Shown here: positions 30,914-41,169 of the stretch, piece after piece | Position numbering within the stretch: the stretch's first letter is position 1 | How the letters are laid out: each line of letters starts with the position of its first letter | Source of the DNA: Formosa sp. | GTDB taxonomy: Bacteria; Bacteroidota; Bacteroidia; Flavobacteriales; Flavobacteriaceae | Direction: 5' to 3' | DNA length: 45,335 nt | NCBI GenBank assembly: GCA_002698705.1 | Contig: NZZM01000042.1 | Coordinates: 34,821 to 80,155 of the forward strand | Made by a program: the position numbers and the translations under genes | The notes under the pieces: model-generated | Told to the model about the DNA's origin: nothing | What the model saw: only the letters and a program-made list of their open reading frames with translations | The model's database searches: none

Positions 30914-31615
30914 ATGATTAATAAATATGTAAATAATGTTCACAAAGCTTTGGATGGTGTTGAAAGCGGGATGACTTTACTTTTAGGAGGATTTGGCTTA
31001 TGCGGTATACCAGAAAACGCTATATCAGAACTTGTAAATATGAACGTAAAGAATTTAACTTGCATATCAAACAATGCTGGTATTGACGATTTTGGCTTAG
31101 GTCGATTACTTAAGGCGCATCAAATTAAAAAAATGATTTCCTCATATGTTGGGGAGAATGAGGAATTTGAAAGACAGATGCTTTCTGGAGAACTAGATGT
31201 TCAACTCATTCCACAAGGTACTTTAGCCGAACTTTGTAGAGCTTCACAAGCAGGTATTCCCGCAATTTATACTCCTGCTGGCTTTGGTACCGAAGTAGCT
31301 ACTGGAAAAGAAACTCGTGAATTTGACGGCAAGATGTATGTTTTAGAATATGCATTTAAAGCAGATTTTTCATTTGTAAAAGCATGGAGGGGTGATACTT
31401 CAGGTAATTTAATATTCAAGGGAACAGCAAGAAACTTCAACCCAAATATGTGTGGTGCGGCCAAGATAACAGTAGCTGAGGTTGAAGAGTTAGTTCCTGT
31501 CGGATCCTTAGACCCAAATCAAGTACATGTACCAGGTATTTTTGTACAACGAATTTTTCAAGGTAAAAACTATGAAAAAAGAATAGAACAACGCACAACA
31601 ATGCCAACTTTATAA
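30914..31615 (+). CDS. 3-oxoacid CoA-transferase subunit A
   Basis: LLLGGFGLCGIPENAI, IKKMISSYVGENEEFERQ, GFGTEVATGKETREFDGK. Confidence 0.94.
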   Translation: MINKYVNNVHKALDGVESGMTLLLGGFGLCGIPENAISELVNMNVKNLTCISNNAGIDDFGLGRLLKAHQIKKMISSYVGENEEFERQMLSGELDVQLIPQGTLAELCRASQAGIPAIYTPAGFGTEVATGKETREFDGKMYVLEYAFKADFSFVKAWRGDTSGNLIFKGTARNFNPNMCGAAKITVAEVEELVPVGSLDPNQVHVPGIFVQRIFQGKNYEKRIEQRTTMPTL

Positions 31616-31622
31616 TTAATAT

Positions 31623-32276
31623 ATGTTAGATAAAAATGGAATAGCAAGAAGAATTGCAAAGGAAGTAAAAGACGGATATTATGTTAACCTTGGAATAGGT
31701 ATTCCAACTTTAGTTGCTAATTTTGTACAAAAAGACATTGAAGTTGATTTTCAAAGTGAAAATGGAATTTTAGGGATGGGGCCTTTTCCTTTTGAAGGGG
31801 ATGTAGACCCTGATTTAATTAATGCAGGTAAACAAACCATAACAGCATTAAAAGGAGCTAGTTTTTTTGATTCTGCTATGAGTTTTTCAATGATTCGAGG
31901 AAAACACGTAGATTTAACTATTTTGGGCGCCATGGAAGTAGCCGAAAACGGGGATATTGCTAATTGGAAAATTCCAGGCCGATTAGTCAAAGGTATGGGT
32001 GGAGCAATGGACCTGGTTGCTAGCGCTGAAAATATTATAGTGGCAATGATGCATACCAATAAAAAAGCTGAATCTAAACTTTTGAAAAGATGTAATCTAC
32101 CACTTACAGGGGTTAACTGTGTTAAGAAAATAGTCACAAACCTGTCAGTAATTGAAGTTACTGACCTAGGATTTAAGCTTTTAGAGCGCGCTCCAGGTGT
32201 CAGCATCGAGACAATTAAAAATGCAACTCAGGGTAATCTTATAGTTGACGGTGAAATCCCAGAAATGTCGCTATAA
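31623..32276 (+). CDS. 3-oxoacid CoA-transferase subunit B
   Basis: RIAKEVKDGYYVNLGIGIPTLVANF, SENGILGMGPFP, MGGAMDLVASAENIIVAMMHTNK. Confidence 0.94.
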   Translation: MLDKNGIARRIAKEVKDGYYVNLGIGIPTLVANFVQKDIEVDFQSENGILGMGPFPFEGDVDPDLINAGKQTITALKGASFFDSAMSFSMIRGKHVDLTILGAMEVAENGDIANWKIPGRLVKGMGGAMDLVASAENIIVAMMHTNKKAESKLLKRCNLPLTGVNCVKKIVTNLSVIEVTDLGFKLLERAPGVSIETIKNATQGNLIVDGEIPEMSL

Positions 32277-33962
32277 TTCTTTGGGAATCGCACTTATTAA
32301 ACGTTTAGTATACTTTTGTTTTGGATTTTTATAAACCTCATCAGCATCTCCTTGCTCTTCAATTCTCCCATTGTTCATAACAAGTATTTTATCTGACATA
32401 TGTTTTACAACGGCGAGGTCATGAGAAATAAAAATATAAGTAAATTTAAAATCCTCCTTCAGGGAATTTAAAAGATTTAGGACCTGTGCTTGGACTGAAA
32501 GATCAAGAGCTGAAACGGATTCGTCACATATAATTAATTTTGGCTCTACTGCTATTGTTCTTGCAATCACTATACGTTGTCTTTGCCCTCCTGAGAATTC
32601 GTGAGGGTATCGATCGAAACTATTTTTGTCAATGCCTACTTTTTCAAGGATATCAAGTGCTTTAGATTTACGACAGCTATAATTGTCATACAATTTATGT
32701 ACTACCATAGGTTCAATTATAGCCTCCCCAATTGTAAGCCTAGGATTCAAAGACGCCAAAGGATCTTGAAAAATAATTTGAATTTCTTTTCTTAGATGCC
32801 TGAGATCTTTTTTTGATAATTTGTGTAGGTTTTTCCCTTTGTAAAAAACAGAACCAGAAGTTGCTCTATTTAATTGTAAAATGGCATTTCCAAGGCTAGA
32901 TTTTCCGCAACCTGATTCACCTACTAGTCCTAAAGTTTCGCCTTCAAATAATTTGAAACTTACATTGTCAATAGCTTTAAATGATGTCTTTCCAGAAAAC
33001 AAACCGTATCTTTTAAAGTATATCTTTTCAAGGTTTTCAACTCTTAATATTGGTGGAGAGTTATAAATTTTTTTATGTCTTTTTTCTCTCTCTTTTTTTG
33101 TAATAATTTCAAGTTTGTTAGAACCAGATAAGATATCTTTTATGGTTGGTAATTTTTTAAGTCTTTTTCCTGTTTTAGGTTTTGCAGAAATAAGAGCCTT
33201 AGTATAAGGCTCTTTTGGAGTTTTTAAAACTGTGTTTGTCTCTCCATTTTCAATAATCCTACCCTTATACATTACTAGAATCCTATTCGAAATTTCTGAA
33301 ACCAAAGCTAAATCGTGACTTATAAAGATTATGCTCATTTTTGTTTCTTTCTGAATTGAACTGAGTAATGCGATAATTTCTTTTTGAACAGTAACGTCTA
33401 GGGCTGTTGTTGGTTCATCTGCAATTAAAATTTTTGGTTTACACGCTATTGCCATAGCAATCATTACACGCTGTTGTTGCCCTCCTGAGAGTTCATGTGG
33501 ATATTTTTGTACCGCCATATGTGCATCAGGTATTTTAACACTATTGAATAACCTGAGAACCTCATCATTAAGATCTTTTTTATTGACAACATCGTGGTGC
33601 AATAATATTTCTCTAACCTGTGATCCGCACGTCATAGAGGGGTTTAATGCACTCATAGGTTCCTGAAAAACCATAGCAATTTCTCTCCCCCTAACAGATT
33701 GGATCTCTTTTTCAGAAAGCTCTTTTATGTCCATACCTTTGTATGTCACGGTACCTGAAAATTTAGTTTTTTCACTAAATTGGATTAGCCTCATTAGTGA
33801 CAATGCTGTTACAGATTTACCGGAACCACTTTCTCCAATAACACCTACTATTTCATTTTCGTAAACATCAAAAGAAATAGAGTTAACAGCCTTGCTTAGT
33901 ACATTATTACTATTAAAACTAATAGATAATTTTTTTACACTAAGAAGTAGTTTTTTTTCCAA
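32271..33962 (-). CDS. ABC transporter ATP-binding protein with two NBDs (oligopeptide/dipeptide type, YejF-like)
   Basis: Two Walker A motifs (GESGSGKSVT, GESGCGKSSL) and two signature motifs (LSGGQQQRV, FSGGQRQRI). Confidence 0.93.
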   Translation of the reverse strand: MEKKLLLSVKKLSISFNSNNVLSKAVNSISFDVYENEIVGVIGESGSGKSVTALSLMRLIQFSEKTKFSGTVTYKGMDIKELSEKEIQSVRGREIAMVFQEPMSALNPSMTCGSQVREILLHHDVVNKKDLNDEVLRLFNSVKIPDAHMAVQKYPHELSGGQQQRVMIAMAIACKPKILIADEPTTALDVTVQKEIIALLSSIQKETKMSIIFISHDLALVSEISNRILVMYKGRIIENGETNTVLKTPKEPYTKALISAKPKTGKRLKKLPTIKDILSGSNKLEIITKKEREKRHKKIYNSPPILRVENLEKIYFKRYGLFSGKTSFKAIDNVSFKLFEGETLGLVGESGCGKSSLGNAILQLNRATSGSVFYKGKNLHKLSKKDLRHLRKEIQIIFQDPLASLNPRLTIGEAIIEPMVVHKLYDNYSCRKSKALDILEKVGIDKNSFDRYPHEFSGGQRQRIVIARTIAVEPKLIICDESVSALDLSVQAQVLNLLNSLKEDFKFTYIFISHDLAVVKHMSDKILVMNNGRIEEQGDADEVYKNPKQKYTKRLISAIPKEL

Positions 33963-34016
33963 TTTTTCAGTTTGTAGTTTAACAAAATAATTCTTTCAGT
34001 AAAATCTCACCACACT

Positions 34017-35171
34017 CTATTTATAATTAGCTAGCATTTTGTAGGCCTCTTCAATATAAATACTGATATCTCCATTGTAGGGGTTTCTCCCAAAAGAATC
34101 TTTTCCATGGCCTAGACGAACAATAATAAGATTATCATTTGGAGCCACGATAACACATTGTCCTAGGTGTCCTTCCATCATAAAAAAAGATTTCTTTTTG
34201 TTTTCTAGTAGCCAGAAACCGTAACCATATTCAGGGCTATTTTGAAATCTAGGCTTAATGCTTTTAGCGACAAAAGTAGAATCTAAAATCTGTTTCTTTC
34301 CCCATTTACCGTAATCTTTATAAAGCTTTCCTAGTCTTGCAAAATCTTTTGCTGTACTTCCTATACAGCAGTATGCCTTAACTAGATCATTTTCTTTACT
34401 ATCTACTTGCCATATAGCATCATTTTCCGACTCTAATGGAATCCAAAAACTTTCGGACAAGTAGTTATATATTTTTTTCCCAGTCGCCTTTTCAATGACC
34501 ATTGCAAGCAGTTGGGTATCTCCACTTGAATATTCAAATGATTGTCCAGGTAACTTAATCGTTTTTAAACCCAAAATAGTTTTTTCAAGCTCTTTTCCGT
34601 AATATGCTTGTGCAGTAATATTAATAGGCCAATAATAATCTTCTATCCAACTAGAGCCAGAAGACATTGAGGCAAGATCTCCAACAGTAACTTTACTGGA
34701 AAGTAATCCGTTATAATTTGGGAAAAAGTCAGCAACTGGCTGGTCTAGATTTTTTATGTGCCCTTCCATAATAGCTTTTCCTAGAAGTGCACAAACATAG
34801 CTTTTGGCCATTGAAAAGGAATTACTTTTTGAATTTTCATTGTATTCATCAAAGTAGTCCTCATGAATAATACTATCATTTTTTATAATCATAAATGCGA
34901 CAGTTCCTTTTGAACGGTGTAAATCCATTAACCTATCAGTACTAGATATTTTATTATAATCCTTGTGTAGAGGCCATTTTTTTGGACTTCCAGCCTTTAT
35001 TGTAGAGTTATCAAAATAAACATAGTCATCAATTGAGGCAGTTGTATGCCCTTTAAAATAAACAACTCGGACAGCTTTAATCAAGTAATCCGTATCAGTG
35101 ATGTAAAGTAACATTATTAGGGCAGCAAGACTCATGATTATCCATTTGATTACTTTTATCATTAATTTCAT
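34017..35171 (-). CDS. Serine hydrolase (class C beta-lactamase/PBP4 family), membrane anchored
   Basis: N-terminal TM; SFSMAKSYVCALLGKAI (SxxK), FEYSSGDTQLLAMVIEKATGKKIYNYL. Confidence 0.9.
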   Translation of the reverse strand: MKLMIKVIKWIIMSLAALIMLLYITDTDYLIKAVRVVYFKGHTTASIDDYVYFDNSTIKAGSPKKWPLHKDYNKISSTDRLMDLHRSKGTVAFMIIKNDSIIHEDYFDEYNENSKSNSFSMAKSYVCALLGKAIMEGHIKNLDQPVADFFPNYNGLLSSKVTVGDLASMSSGSSWIEDYYWPINITAQAYYGKELEKTILGLKTIKLPGQSFEYSSGDTQLLAMVIEKATGKKIYNYLSESFWIPLESENDAIWQVDSKENDLVKAYCCIGSTAKDFARLGKLYKDYGKWGKKQILDSTFVAKSIKPRFQNSPEYGYGFWLLENKKKSFFMMEGHLGQCVIVAPNDNLIIVRLGHGKDSFGRNPYNGDISIYIEEAYKMLANYK

Positions 35172-35221
35172 TTTGTTTAAAGTTTACATTAAAGGTAAAT
35201 AATAGTTAAGCCTCGTTGTAT

Positions 35222-36211
35222 TTAACTAATCAATTTTATGATGTCTTTTGCAAAATAACTGGCGATGATATCAGCGCCAGCACGCTTAAAAGCCATTGTT
35301 GTTTCCAGCATTACTTTGTCCTGGTCCAACCACCCTTTTTCACTTGCTGCTTTAATCATTGCATATTCTCCGCTTACCTGATAGGCCGCAATTGGTATAT
35401 CAAATTTATTTCTAACATCTCTAATAATATCTAAATAGGCCATACCAGGTTTAATCATAATAATATCGGCTCCTTCATTTATATCTGTTTCTACTTCTCT
35501 TACAGCTTCTAAGCGGTTTGCATAGTCCATTTGATATGTTTTTTTATCTTTTGGGATGTTTTTTTTATTTACAGGAGCTGAATCTAAAGCGGCCCTAAAT
35601 GGCCCATAAAACGATGAGGCATACTTAGCGCTGTAGCTCATAAGCCCCACATCTTTGTAATTTTCTCTTTCTAAAGCTTTTCTAATGGTTTTTATACGGC
35701 CGTCCATCATATCACTTGGAGCCAGGAAGTTTGCTCCAGCATTAGCATGAGAGATACTCATTTTTGCTAAAATTTCGATGGTTTGGTCATTCATTATTTG
35801 TCCTTTTTCAACTACCCCATCATGTCCATAAATAGAGTACGGGTCCAAAGCAACGTCTGTCATAACTAAAATTTCTGGACATTTATTTTTGATAGTTTTG
35901 ATGGCGCGCTGCATAAGTCCGTTTGGGTTAATCGCTTCTTTGCCGAAATTATCTTTGAGAGTGTCTTCAACTTTAACAAATAATAATACAGCTTTTATTC
36001 CTAAGCCCCACAGTGAAACAACCTCTTTTTCAAGGGTATCTAAACTGTGCCTAAAGTAATTTGGTATTGAAGGTATCTCATCTTTAATTCCTTTGCCTTC
36101 CACAACAAAAAGAGGAACTAAAAAATCGTTTGAAGTGATATTATTTTCTTTCACCAAGTTTCTTATTGATTTATTTACTCGTAAGCGTCGATTTCGTTTT
36201 AAGGGATACAT
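35222..36211 (-). CDS. hemB: Porphobilinogen synthase
   Basis: MTDVALDPYSIYGHDG, GANFLAPSDMMDGRI, MIKPGMAYLDIIRDV, AAYQVSGEYAMIKAA. Confidence 0.97.
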   Translation of the reverse strand: MYPLKRNRRLRVNKSIRNLVKENNITSNDFLVPLFVVEGKGIKDEIPSIPNYFRHSLDTLEKEVVSLWGLGIKAVLLFVKVEDTLKDNFGKEAINPNGLMQRAIKTIKNKCPEILVMTDVALDPYSIYGHDGVVEKGQIMNDQTIEILAKMSISHANAGANFLAPSDMMDGRIKTIRKALERENYKDVGLMSYSAKYASSFYGPFRAALDSAPVNKKNIPKDKKTYQMDYANRLEAVREVETDINEGADIIMIKPGMAYLDIIRDVRNKFDIPIAAYQVSGEYAMIKAASEKGWLDQDKVMLETTMAFKRAGADIIASYFAKDIIKLIS

Positions 36212-36212
36212 G

Positions 36213-37124
36213 TTAAATCCAGTTTTTAGGTTTTTTTAATACTTTAATTAACTCTTCTTCTTTGCTATTTGGGGCTGGTTTATATCCGTAAGACCATTGT
36301 ACTTGTGGAGGTAAACTCATTAGAATGCTTTCAATCCTTCCATTAGTTTTAAGACCAAATAAGGTGCCTTTATCGTGAATTAAGTTAAACTCTACATACC
36401 GACCCCTTCGAATTTCTTGCCATTGCCGTTCAGTCGCAGAATAGGTAATATTTTTCCTTTTATTGACTATCGGTACGTAAGAATTTAAAAAGTTGTCAGC
36501 TACATCTTTAACAAAATCATACCATTGCTCTATTGTCATGGAGTCATTTCCCTTACAATAGTCAAAAAATAAGCCACCTACACCTCGTGCTTCGTTTCTA
36601 TGGCTGTTGTAAAAATAGGAGTCACAATCTTTTTTATATTTTTTGTAGAAATTCTTATTATGGCGGTCACAGGCACTCTTACACTGCATGTGAAAATACT
36701 TAACGTCATCATCGAATAAATAATAAGGGGTTAAATCCATACCTCCTCCAAACCACTGGTCTATGATAGACCCATCTTTATTGTACATTTCAAAATAGCG
36801 CCAATTTGCGTGAACCGTGGGCACCATAGGATTCTTGGGATGCATTACAAGGCTTAAGCCACAAGCAAAAAAATCAACATTTTCAACTCCGAAATAGCTT
36901 TGCATAGCTTTTGGCAGAGCTCCATGAACTTTTGAAATATTTACTCCACCTTTTTCAAAAACATTACCATTAAGGAGTATGCGTGTGCGCCCTCCTCCTC
37001 CTTCTTCTCTCTCCCAAATGTCTTCGTCAAATGTAGCGCAACCATCGATTGCTTCAAAGGCCATTGTGATTTTATTTTGAAGTGCTTCGATGTATTTATA
37101 GAAGGTTTCTGTAATAGGCTGCAT
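36213..37124 (-). CDS. hemF: Oxygen-dependent coproporphyrinogen oxidase
   Basis: EREEGGGGRTRIL, VHANWRYFEM, WFGGGMDLTPYYLFDDD, HRNEARGVGGLFFDY, FNLIHDKGTLFGLKTNGRIESILMSLPP. Confidence 0.97.
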   Translation of the reverse strand: MQPITETFYKYIEALQNKITMAFEAIDGCATFDEDIWEREEGGGGRTRILLNGNVFEKGGVNISKVHGALPKAMQSYFGVENVDFFACGLSLVMHPKNPMVPTVHANWRYFEMYNKDGSIIDQWFGGGMDLTPYYLFDDDVKYFHMQCKSACDRHNKNFYKKYKKDCDSYFYNSHRNEARGVGGLFFDYCKGNDSMTIEQWYDFVKDVADNFLNSYVPIVNKRKNITYSATERQWQEIRRGRYVEFNLIHDKGTLFGLKTNGRIESILMSLPPQVQWSYGYKPAPNSKEEELIKVLKKPKNWI

Positions 37125-37129
37125 AGAGT

Positions 37130-38155
37130 TTATCCGTTATACGATTTTACAGCATCAATAAAAGCCTTAGCATGATCCACTGGGATATTAGGTAAGATAC
37201 CGTGTCCTAGATTTACAACGTATTTGTCCTTACCGAATGAATTAATCATTTCATGTACCATTTTTTTTATTTCATCAGGGGGCGATAATAAGCGAGAAGG
37301 GTCAAAATTTCCCTGTAATGTTTTATTCCCACCTGTAAGATAGCGTGCATTTCGAGCTGAGCATGTCCAATCGATTCCAATGGCGGCGGCATTGGATTTC
37401 CCCATTTCGTGCAATGCGAACCAACATCCTTTGCCAAAGGAAATCACAGGAGCATCATTTTTGAGTGCTTCTATAATTTGATTAATATATTTCCATGAAA
37501 ACTCTTGGTAATCATTAGGGGATAGCATACCTCCCCATGAATCAAAAATCTGAAGTACATCTACACCAGCCTTTACTTTTGCCTTCAAATAGGCTATAGT
37601 GGTTTCAGTAATTTTTTGTAGTAACACATGTGCTGCTATGGGATTTGAAAAACAAAAAGCCTTAGCTTTGTCAAAATTTTTACTTCCCTGCCCTTGAACA
37701 CAATAGCAAAACACAGTCCATGGCGAGCCAGCAAACCCTATTAGGGGGACTTCATTATTCAGCAATTCTTTGGTAGCTTTGATAGCTTTATACACATAAT
37801 CTAGTTCAATATTTACGTCCGGGACAATAACTCTGTCTAGATCTTTTTGCGTTCTAATAGGGTTTGGCAAGAAGGGTCCAAAATTAGATTTCATTTCGAC
37901 CTCGATATTCATAGCCTGTGGTATGACCAAGATATCACAAAATAATATTGCGGCATCCATCCCAAATCGGCGAATAGGTTGTAATGTAATTTCACTAGCC
38001 AACTCAGGTGTCCGACAACGTGTGAAAAAATCGTATTTATTTTTAATTTGCATAAATTCGGGTAAATAGCGCCCTGCTTGGCGCATCATCCAAACGGGTG
38101 GCCGAGTAACCACTTCACCTTTTAGGGCACGTAAAAATAAATCGTTTTTAATCAT
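37130..38155 (-). CDS. hemE: Uroporphyrinogen decarboxylase
   Basis: [71 protein letters not shown]. Confidence 0.97.
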   Translation of the reverse strand: MIKNDLFLRALKGEVVTRPPVWMMRQAGRYLPEFMQIKNKYDFFTRCRTPELASEITLQPIRRFGMDAAILFCDILVIPQAMNIEVEMKSNFGPFLPNPIRTQKDLDRVIVPDVNIELDYVYKAIKATKELLNNEVPLIGFAGSPWTVFCYCVQGQGSKNFDKAKAFCFSNPIAAHVLLQKITETTIAYLKAKVKAGVDVLQIFDSWGGMLSPNDYQEFSWKYINQIIEALKNDAPVISFGKGCWFALHEMGKSNAAAIGIDWTCSARNARYLTGGNKTLQGNFDPSRLLSPPDEIKKMVHEMINSFGKDKYVVNLGHGILPNIPVDHAKAFIDAVKSYNG

Positions 38156-39746
38156 TTTTTTTATCCTTTATAATGTGTTTTTGATTGACTAATTCAATAA
38201 CACTTTCTATCGTTGGAATTTTGGCAGTATAAACATCTTTAAAATGTTTTCTAGCTTTTTTTGCAGTTGTTTCTCCAATACAGTAAGCTATACATGTTGG
38301 AGTATTTTTCTTCAAAAAACTTTCTATCGTTGAGGGGCTATAAAATAAAACCTCTCTTACTGATTTTGAGAGTTTGGGTGCCTCAAGTTTTGTGCTGTAA
38401 GCTTCAACTTCGTTGACTGTAATGTTATTGTTTTCTAAAATTCCCGGCAGTTCGTCCATTCGAATATCACTACAAAAGTATGTTATTTCTTTTCCCTCTA
38501 AAAATTTAATTAAATATTCAGCTAGAGCCTTTGAATTTTTTGCACTGTGTCTAACAGGACCAATTTTTTGCTCAATTAGCTTTTTAGTTCGTCGTCCCAC
38601 ACAATAAATTGTTTCAAATTTTAGGTCTTCAGATGTACAATTATTTAAAATTGCCTCAACACCGTTTTTACTTGTGATTACTACATTTTTGTGTGCTGCT
38701 TTTAATATTGTAGGCTTAATTCTGTTTGGAGTAGTTTTAATAAAATCGATGCTCTCTACTTTTATGGATTTAGGGAATAAATCTAATTGGCCAGCACTTA
38801 ATATTTTTGAAGAAATTATAGTAGTATCTTGTGGCTTAATTGCTGCTTTACTAATTAGGCTTTTACCACCACGCTCAACAATAAAATTCAAGCATTCTTC
38901 TACTAGGCACTCATGTTTTCCAAGGGGAGCACTTCGTTTTGCCTCTACTTTTTTTGTACCATCTTCATTCAAGATAATACCATGAAAATGCACTTCTTCG
39001 TTTTTAATAAATCCTAAAGCTCCTATAGGTGAGCTGCACCCACCTTCTAGCTTATTTAAAAATTCACGCTCCATGGTTGTGCAAATTTCTGTTTCGTCAT
39101 CATTAAGTCTGCGGCACACTTCAAGGATATCCTTTTCTGAATTAAGGCAAGTAATCATTATAGCGCCTTGCCCGGGGGCAGGCACCATCCACTCTAGATT
39201 AACAGAGTTTTCGGGTGTCAACCCTATTCTTCCAAGGCCCGCAGCAGCAAAAATAGCTCCGTTCCATGTCTTTGAGTTATTTAATTTTTCAAGTCTAGTA
39301 TTAACATTACCCCTAAGTGCTACAGTAGAGTGTGAAGGATAGCGATTAAGCCATTGGGCTTTTCGCCTTAAGCTTCCAGTAGCTATTATTGCATTCCTTT
39401 GTGCTAAAAATTCTTCATTATTTTTAAATACTAATGTGTCTCTAACGTTGCCACGTTTAAGAACAGCTGCCTGAGTAATGCCTTTGGGTAGCAATGTAGG
39501 AACATCTTTAAGCGAATGTACAGCAATATCAACTTCATCGTTAAGTAGTGCAATATCTAATGTCTTAGTAAAAATTCCAGTGATACCAAATTCATATATT
39601 GGTTGATTTTGTGCTAAGTCACCAATAGATTTAATTGGAACTAAAGTTGTTTTACAGCCAAGACCTTCAAGTTGTGATTGGACACTTTTAGCTTGCCAAA
39701 GCGCTAGTTCGCTTTCACGAGTCCCTATACGTATTAGCTTTTGCAT
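38148..39746 (-). CDS. hemC: Hydroxymethylbilane synthase fused to a C-terminal uroporphyrinogen-III synthase domain
   Basis: N-terminus [18 protein letters not shown]...[10 protein letters not shown]...GSLRRKAQW...[12 protein letters not shown]-terminal ~220 aa [12 protein letters not shown]...[12 protein letters not shown]...VEAYST...[15 protein letters not shown]...[13 protein letters not shown] fits HemD. Confidence 0.92.
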   Translation of the reverse strand: MQKLIRIGTRESELALWQAKSVQSQLEGLGCKTTLVPIKSIGDLAQNQPIYEFGITGIFTKTLDIALLNDEVDIAVHSLKDVPTLLPKGITQAAVLKRGNVRDTLVFKNNEEFLAQRNAIIATGSLRRKAQWLNRYPSHSTVALRGNVNTRLEKLNNSKTWNGAIFAAAGLGRIGLTPENSVNLEWMVPAPGQGAIMITCLNSEKDILEVCRRLNDDETEICTTMEREFLNKLEGGCSSPIGALGFIKNEEVHFHGIILNEDGTKKVEAKRSAPLGKHECLVEECLNFIVERGGKSLISKAAIKPQDTTIISSKILSAGQLDLFPKSIKVESIDFIKTTPNRIKPTILKAAHKNVVITSKNGVEAILNNCTSEDLKFETIYCVGRRTKKLIEQKIGPVRHSAKNSKALAEYLIKFLEGKEITYFCSDIRMDELPGILENNNITVNEVEAYSTKLEAPKLSKSVREVLFYSPSTIESFLKKNTPTCIAYCIGETTAKKARKHFKDVYTAKIPTIESVIELVNQKHIIKDKKND

Positions 39747-39748
39747 GA

Positions 39749-40996
39749 CTAAGCTTTGAGTTGAAAAATTTTATTAATAAGATCCAAGCTTTCTTTTGAA
39801 GTAGCCGTATCTTCCTTTAGATGAAGAGCAAAATGGTTTGTAATTTTTTGAACAATATTAGAACTGATTAAATCTGCTTGATCGAAATCAAAACCAGCAT
39901 TTTTTTTACCCTGATTATTAATCTCAGTTTCAGCAAACACTTTTAATTTTTCTTTAAGTGCTTTAATTGTTGGAGCAAATCTACGCTGTTCAACCCATGA
40001 CTCAAATTCTTCTTTTATACTTTTTATAATACCTTCAGCGATTGGGATATTTTTTTCTCTTTTTTGGAGTGTATTGTCTGTTATAGTGGAGAGCTCGTCA
40101 AGGTGGGTTAAGGTAACATTTGGATGGGTTTTGACATTTTCGTCGACATTTTTAGGAATTGAAAGATCTAAAATCAATAGCTCTTTTTTCCCAATAATGA
40201 GCTGCTTGTCAATTGTTGGATTTTGGGCACCTGTAGCAACAATTAAAACGTCGGCCTTTGCAATTTCTTCTCGAAGTTGGCTGTAGTTTCTGGCGTGAAC
40301 TTTGAATTTTCCAGCTAATTTATCTGCCCGTTCTCTAGTTCTGTTTATAAGTGTTATATGTTCATTTTTAGTATGTTTTATAAGATTTTCGCAGGTGTTT
40401 CTACCAATTTTACCAGTACCAAACAGTAAAATATTTTTAGTTTGGACATTTTTTATTGTATTTAAAATATACTGAACTGATGCAAATGAGACAGATGTTG
40501 CGCCTGAAGATAGTTCAGTTTCATTTTTAATCCGTTTACTCGCTTGAAGTACAGAGTTTACTAGTCTTTCCAAATAACTATTTAATAGATTATACTTTTT
40601 TGAAATTTTTGCACTTAACTTAAGCTGACTTATTATTTCAAAATCTCCTAATATTTGACTGTCAAGTCCAGCACCAACCCTAAACACGTGCTCAATAGCT
40701 TCACTGCCTTTTAATATATAGCATACTTTTTTAAACACATCAAAGTGTCCTTTAGTATTTTCGCACAAAAGTTTAATGAGCACATTAGGATCTTTAACTA
40801 ATCCATAAATTTCTGTTCGGTTGCAGGTTGAGGTTGCTATTAATCCGTTTAAGCCAATAGCTTTTCCTTGTTTAAGAATATTTGCTTTTTTTGTGGGGCT
40901 TAAGCTAAAACTACCTCGCAATTTTGCATCTGCCTTTTTGTAGCTGATTCCTATGACATAAAAAGAGTGATTAGAATCGTTATTTTTTAACTGCAT
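39749..40996 (-). CDS. hemA: Glutamyl-tRNA reductase
   Basis: ATCNRTEIYG, VGAGLDSQILGDFEIISQLK, GTGKIGRNTCENL, VLIVATGAQNPTI. Confidence 0.96.
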   Translation of the reverse strand: MQLKNNDSNHSFYVIGISYKKADAKLRGSFSLSPTKKANILKQGKAIGLNGLIATSTCNRTEIYGLVKDPNVLIKLLCENTKGHFDVFKKVCYILKGSEAIEHVFRVGAGLDSQILGDFEIISQLKLSAKISKKYNLLNSYLERLVNSVLQASKRIKNETELSSGATSVSFASVQYILNTIKNVQTKNILLFGTGKIGRNTCENLIKHTKNEHITLINRTRERADKLAGKFKVHARNYSQLREEIAKADVLIVATGAQNPTIDKQLIIGKKELLILDLSIPKNVDENVKTHPNVTLTHLDELSTITDNTLQKREKNIPIAEGIIKSIKEEFESWVEQRRFAPTIKALKEKLKVFAETEINNQGKKNAGFDFDQADLISSNIVQKITNHFALHLKEDTATSKESLDLINKIFQLKA

Positions 40997-41014
40997 ATAT
41001 TTGGGAGCAATTGC

Positions 41015-41031
41015 TTGTGATCACAAAAATA
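41015..41031 (-). promoter_or_regulatory. hemA promoter region: -7-like TATTTTTG overlapping the palindrome TTGTGATCACAA (41015-41026)
   Basis: 12-bp perfect palindrome; minus-strand TATTTTTG (plus 41024-41031) fits TAnnTTTG and overlaps it by 3 nt. Confidence 0.5.
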
Positions 41032-41105
41032 AGTCCAAATAGAACTAAAAAGTAACGATAGAAGAACTTTATTTGTCGTTTGGAGGTTTCTCACAAAAAA
41101 ATTCC

Positions 41106-41113
41106 TACTTTTG
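41106..41113 (+). promoter_or_regulatory. Candidate -7 element TACTTTTG for the araC-hemH operon
   Basis: Exact TAnnTTTG 57 nt before the ATG at 41170; a TTTG lies upstream at a 23-nt spacing (long). Confidence 0.45.
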
Positions 41114-41169
41114 TAAATTGTATTAAATTATCAGGTTTAAACCACAAAAAAAAACAATTTTTATTTATA

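Noticed and set aside
31751-32206. 151-aa antisense ORF within the CoA-transferase subunit B gene
   Set aside because: Lies fully opposite a well-supported CDS, with no recognisable family; typical shadow ORF.
41080-41169. N-terminal extension of the AraC ORF (MEVSHKKIPTFVNCIKLSG...)
   Set aside because: Overlaps the likely -7 promoter box TACTTTTG; the ATG at 41170 is the better start.
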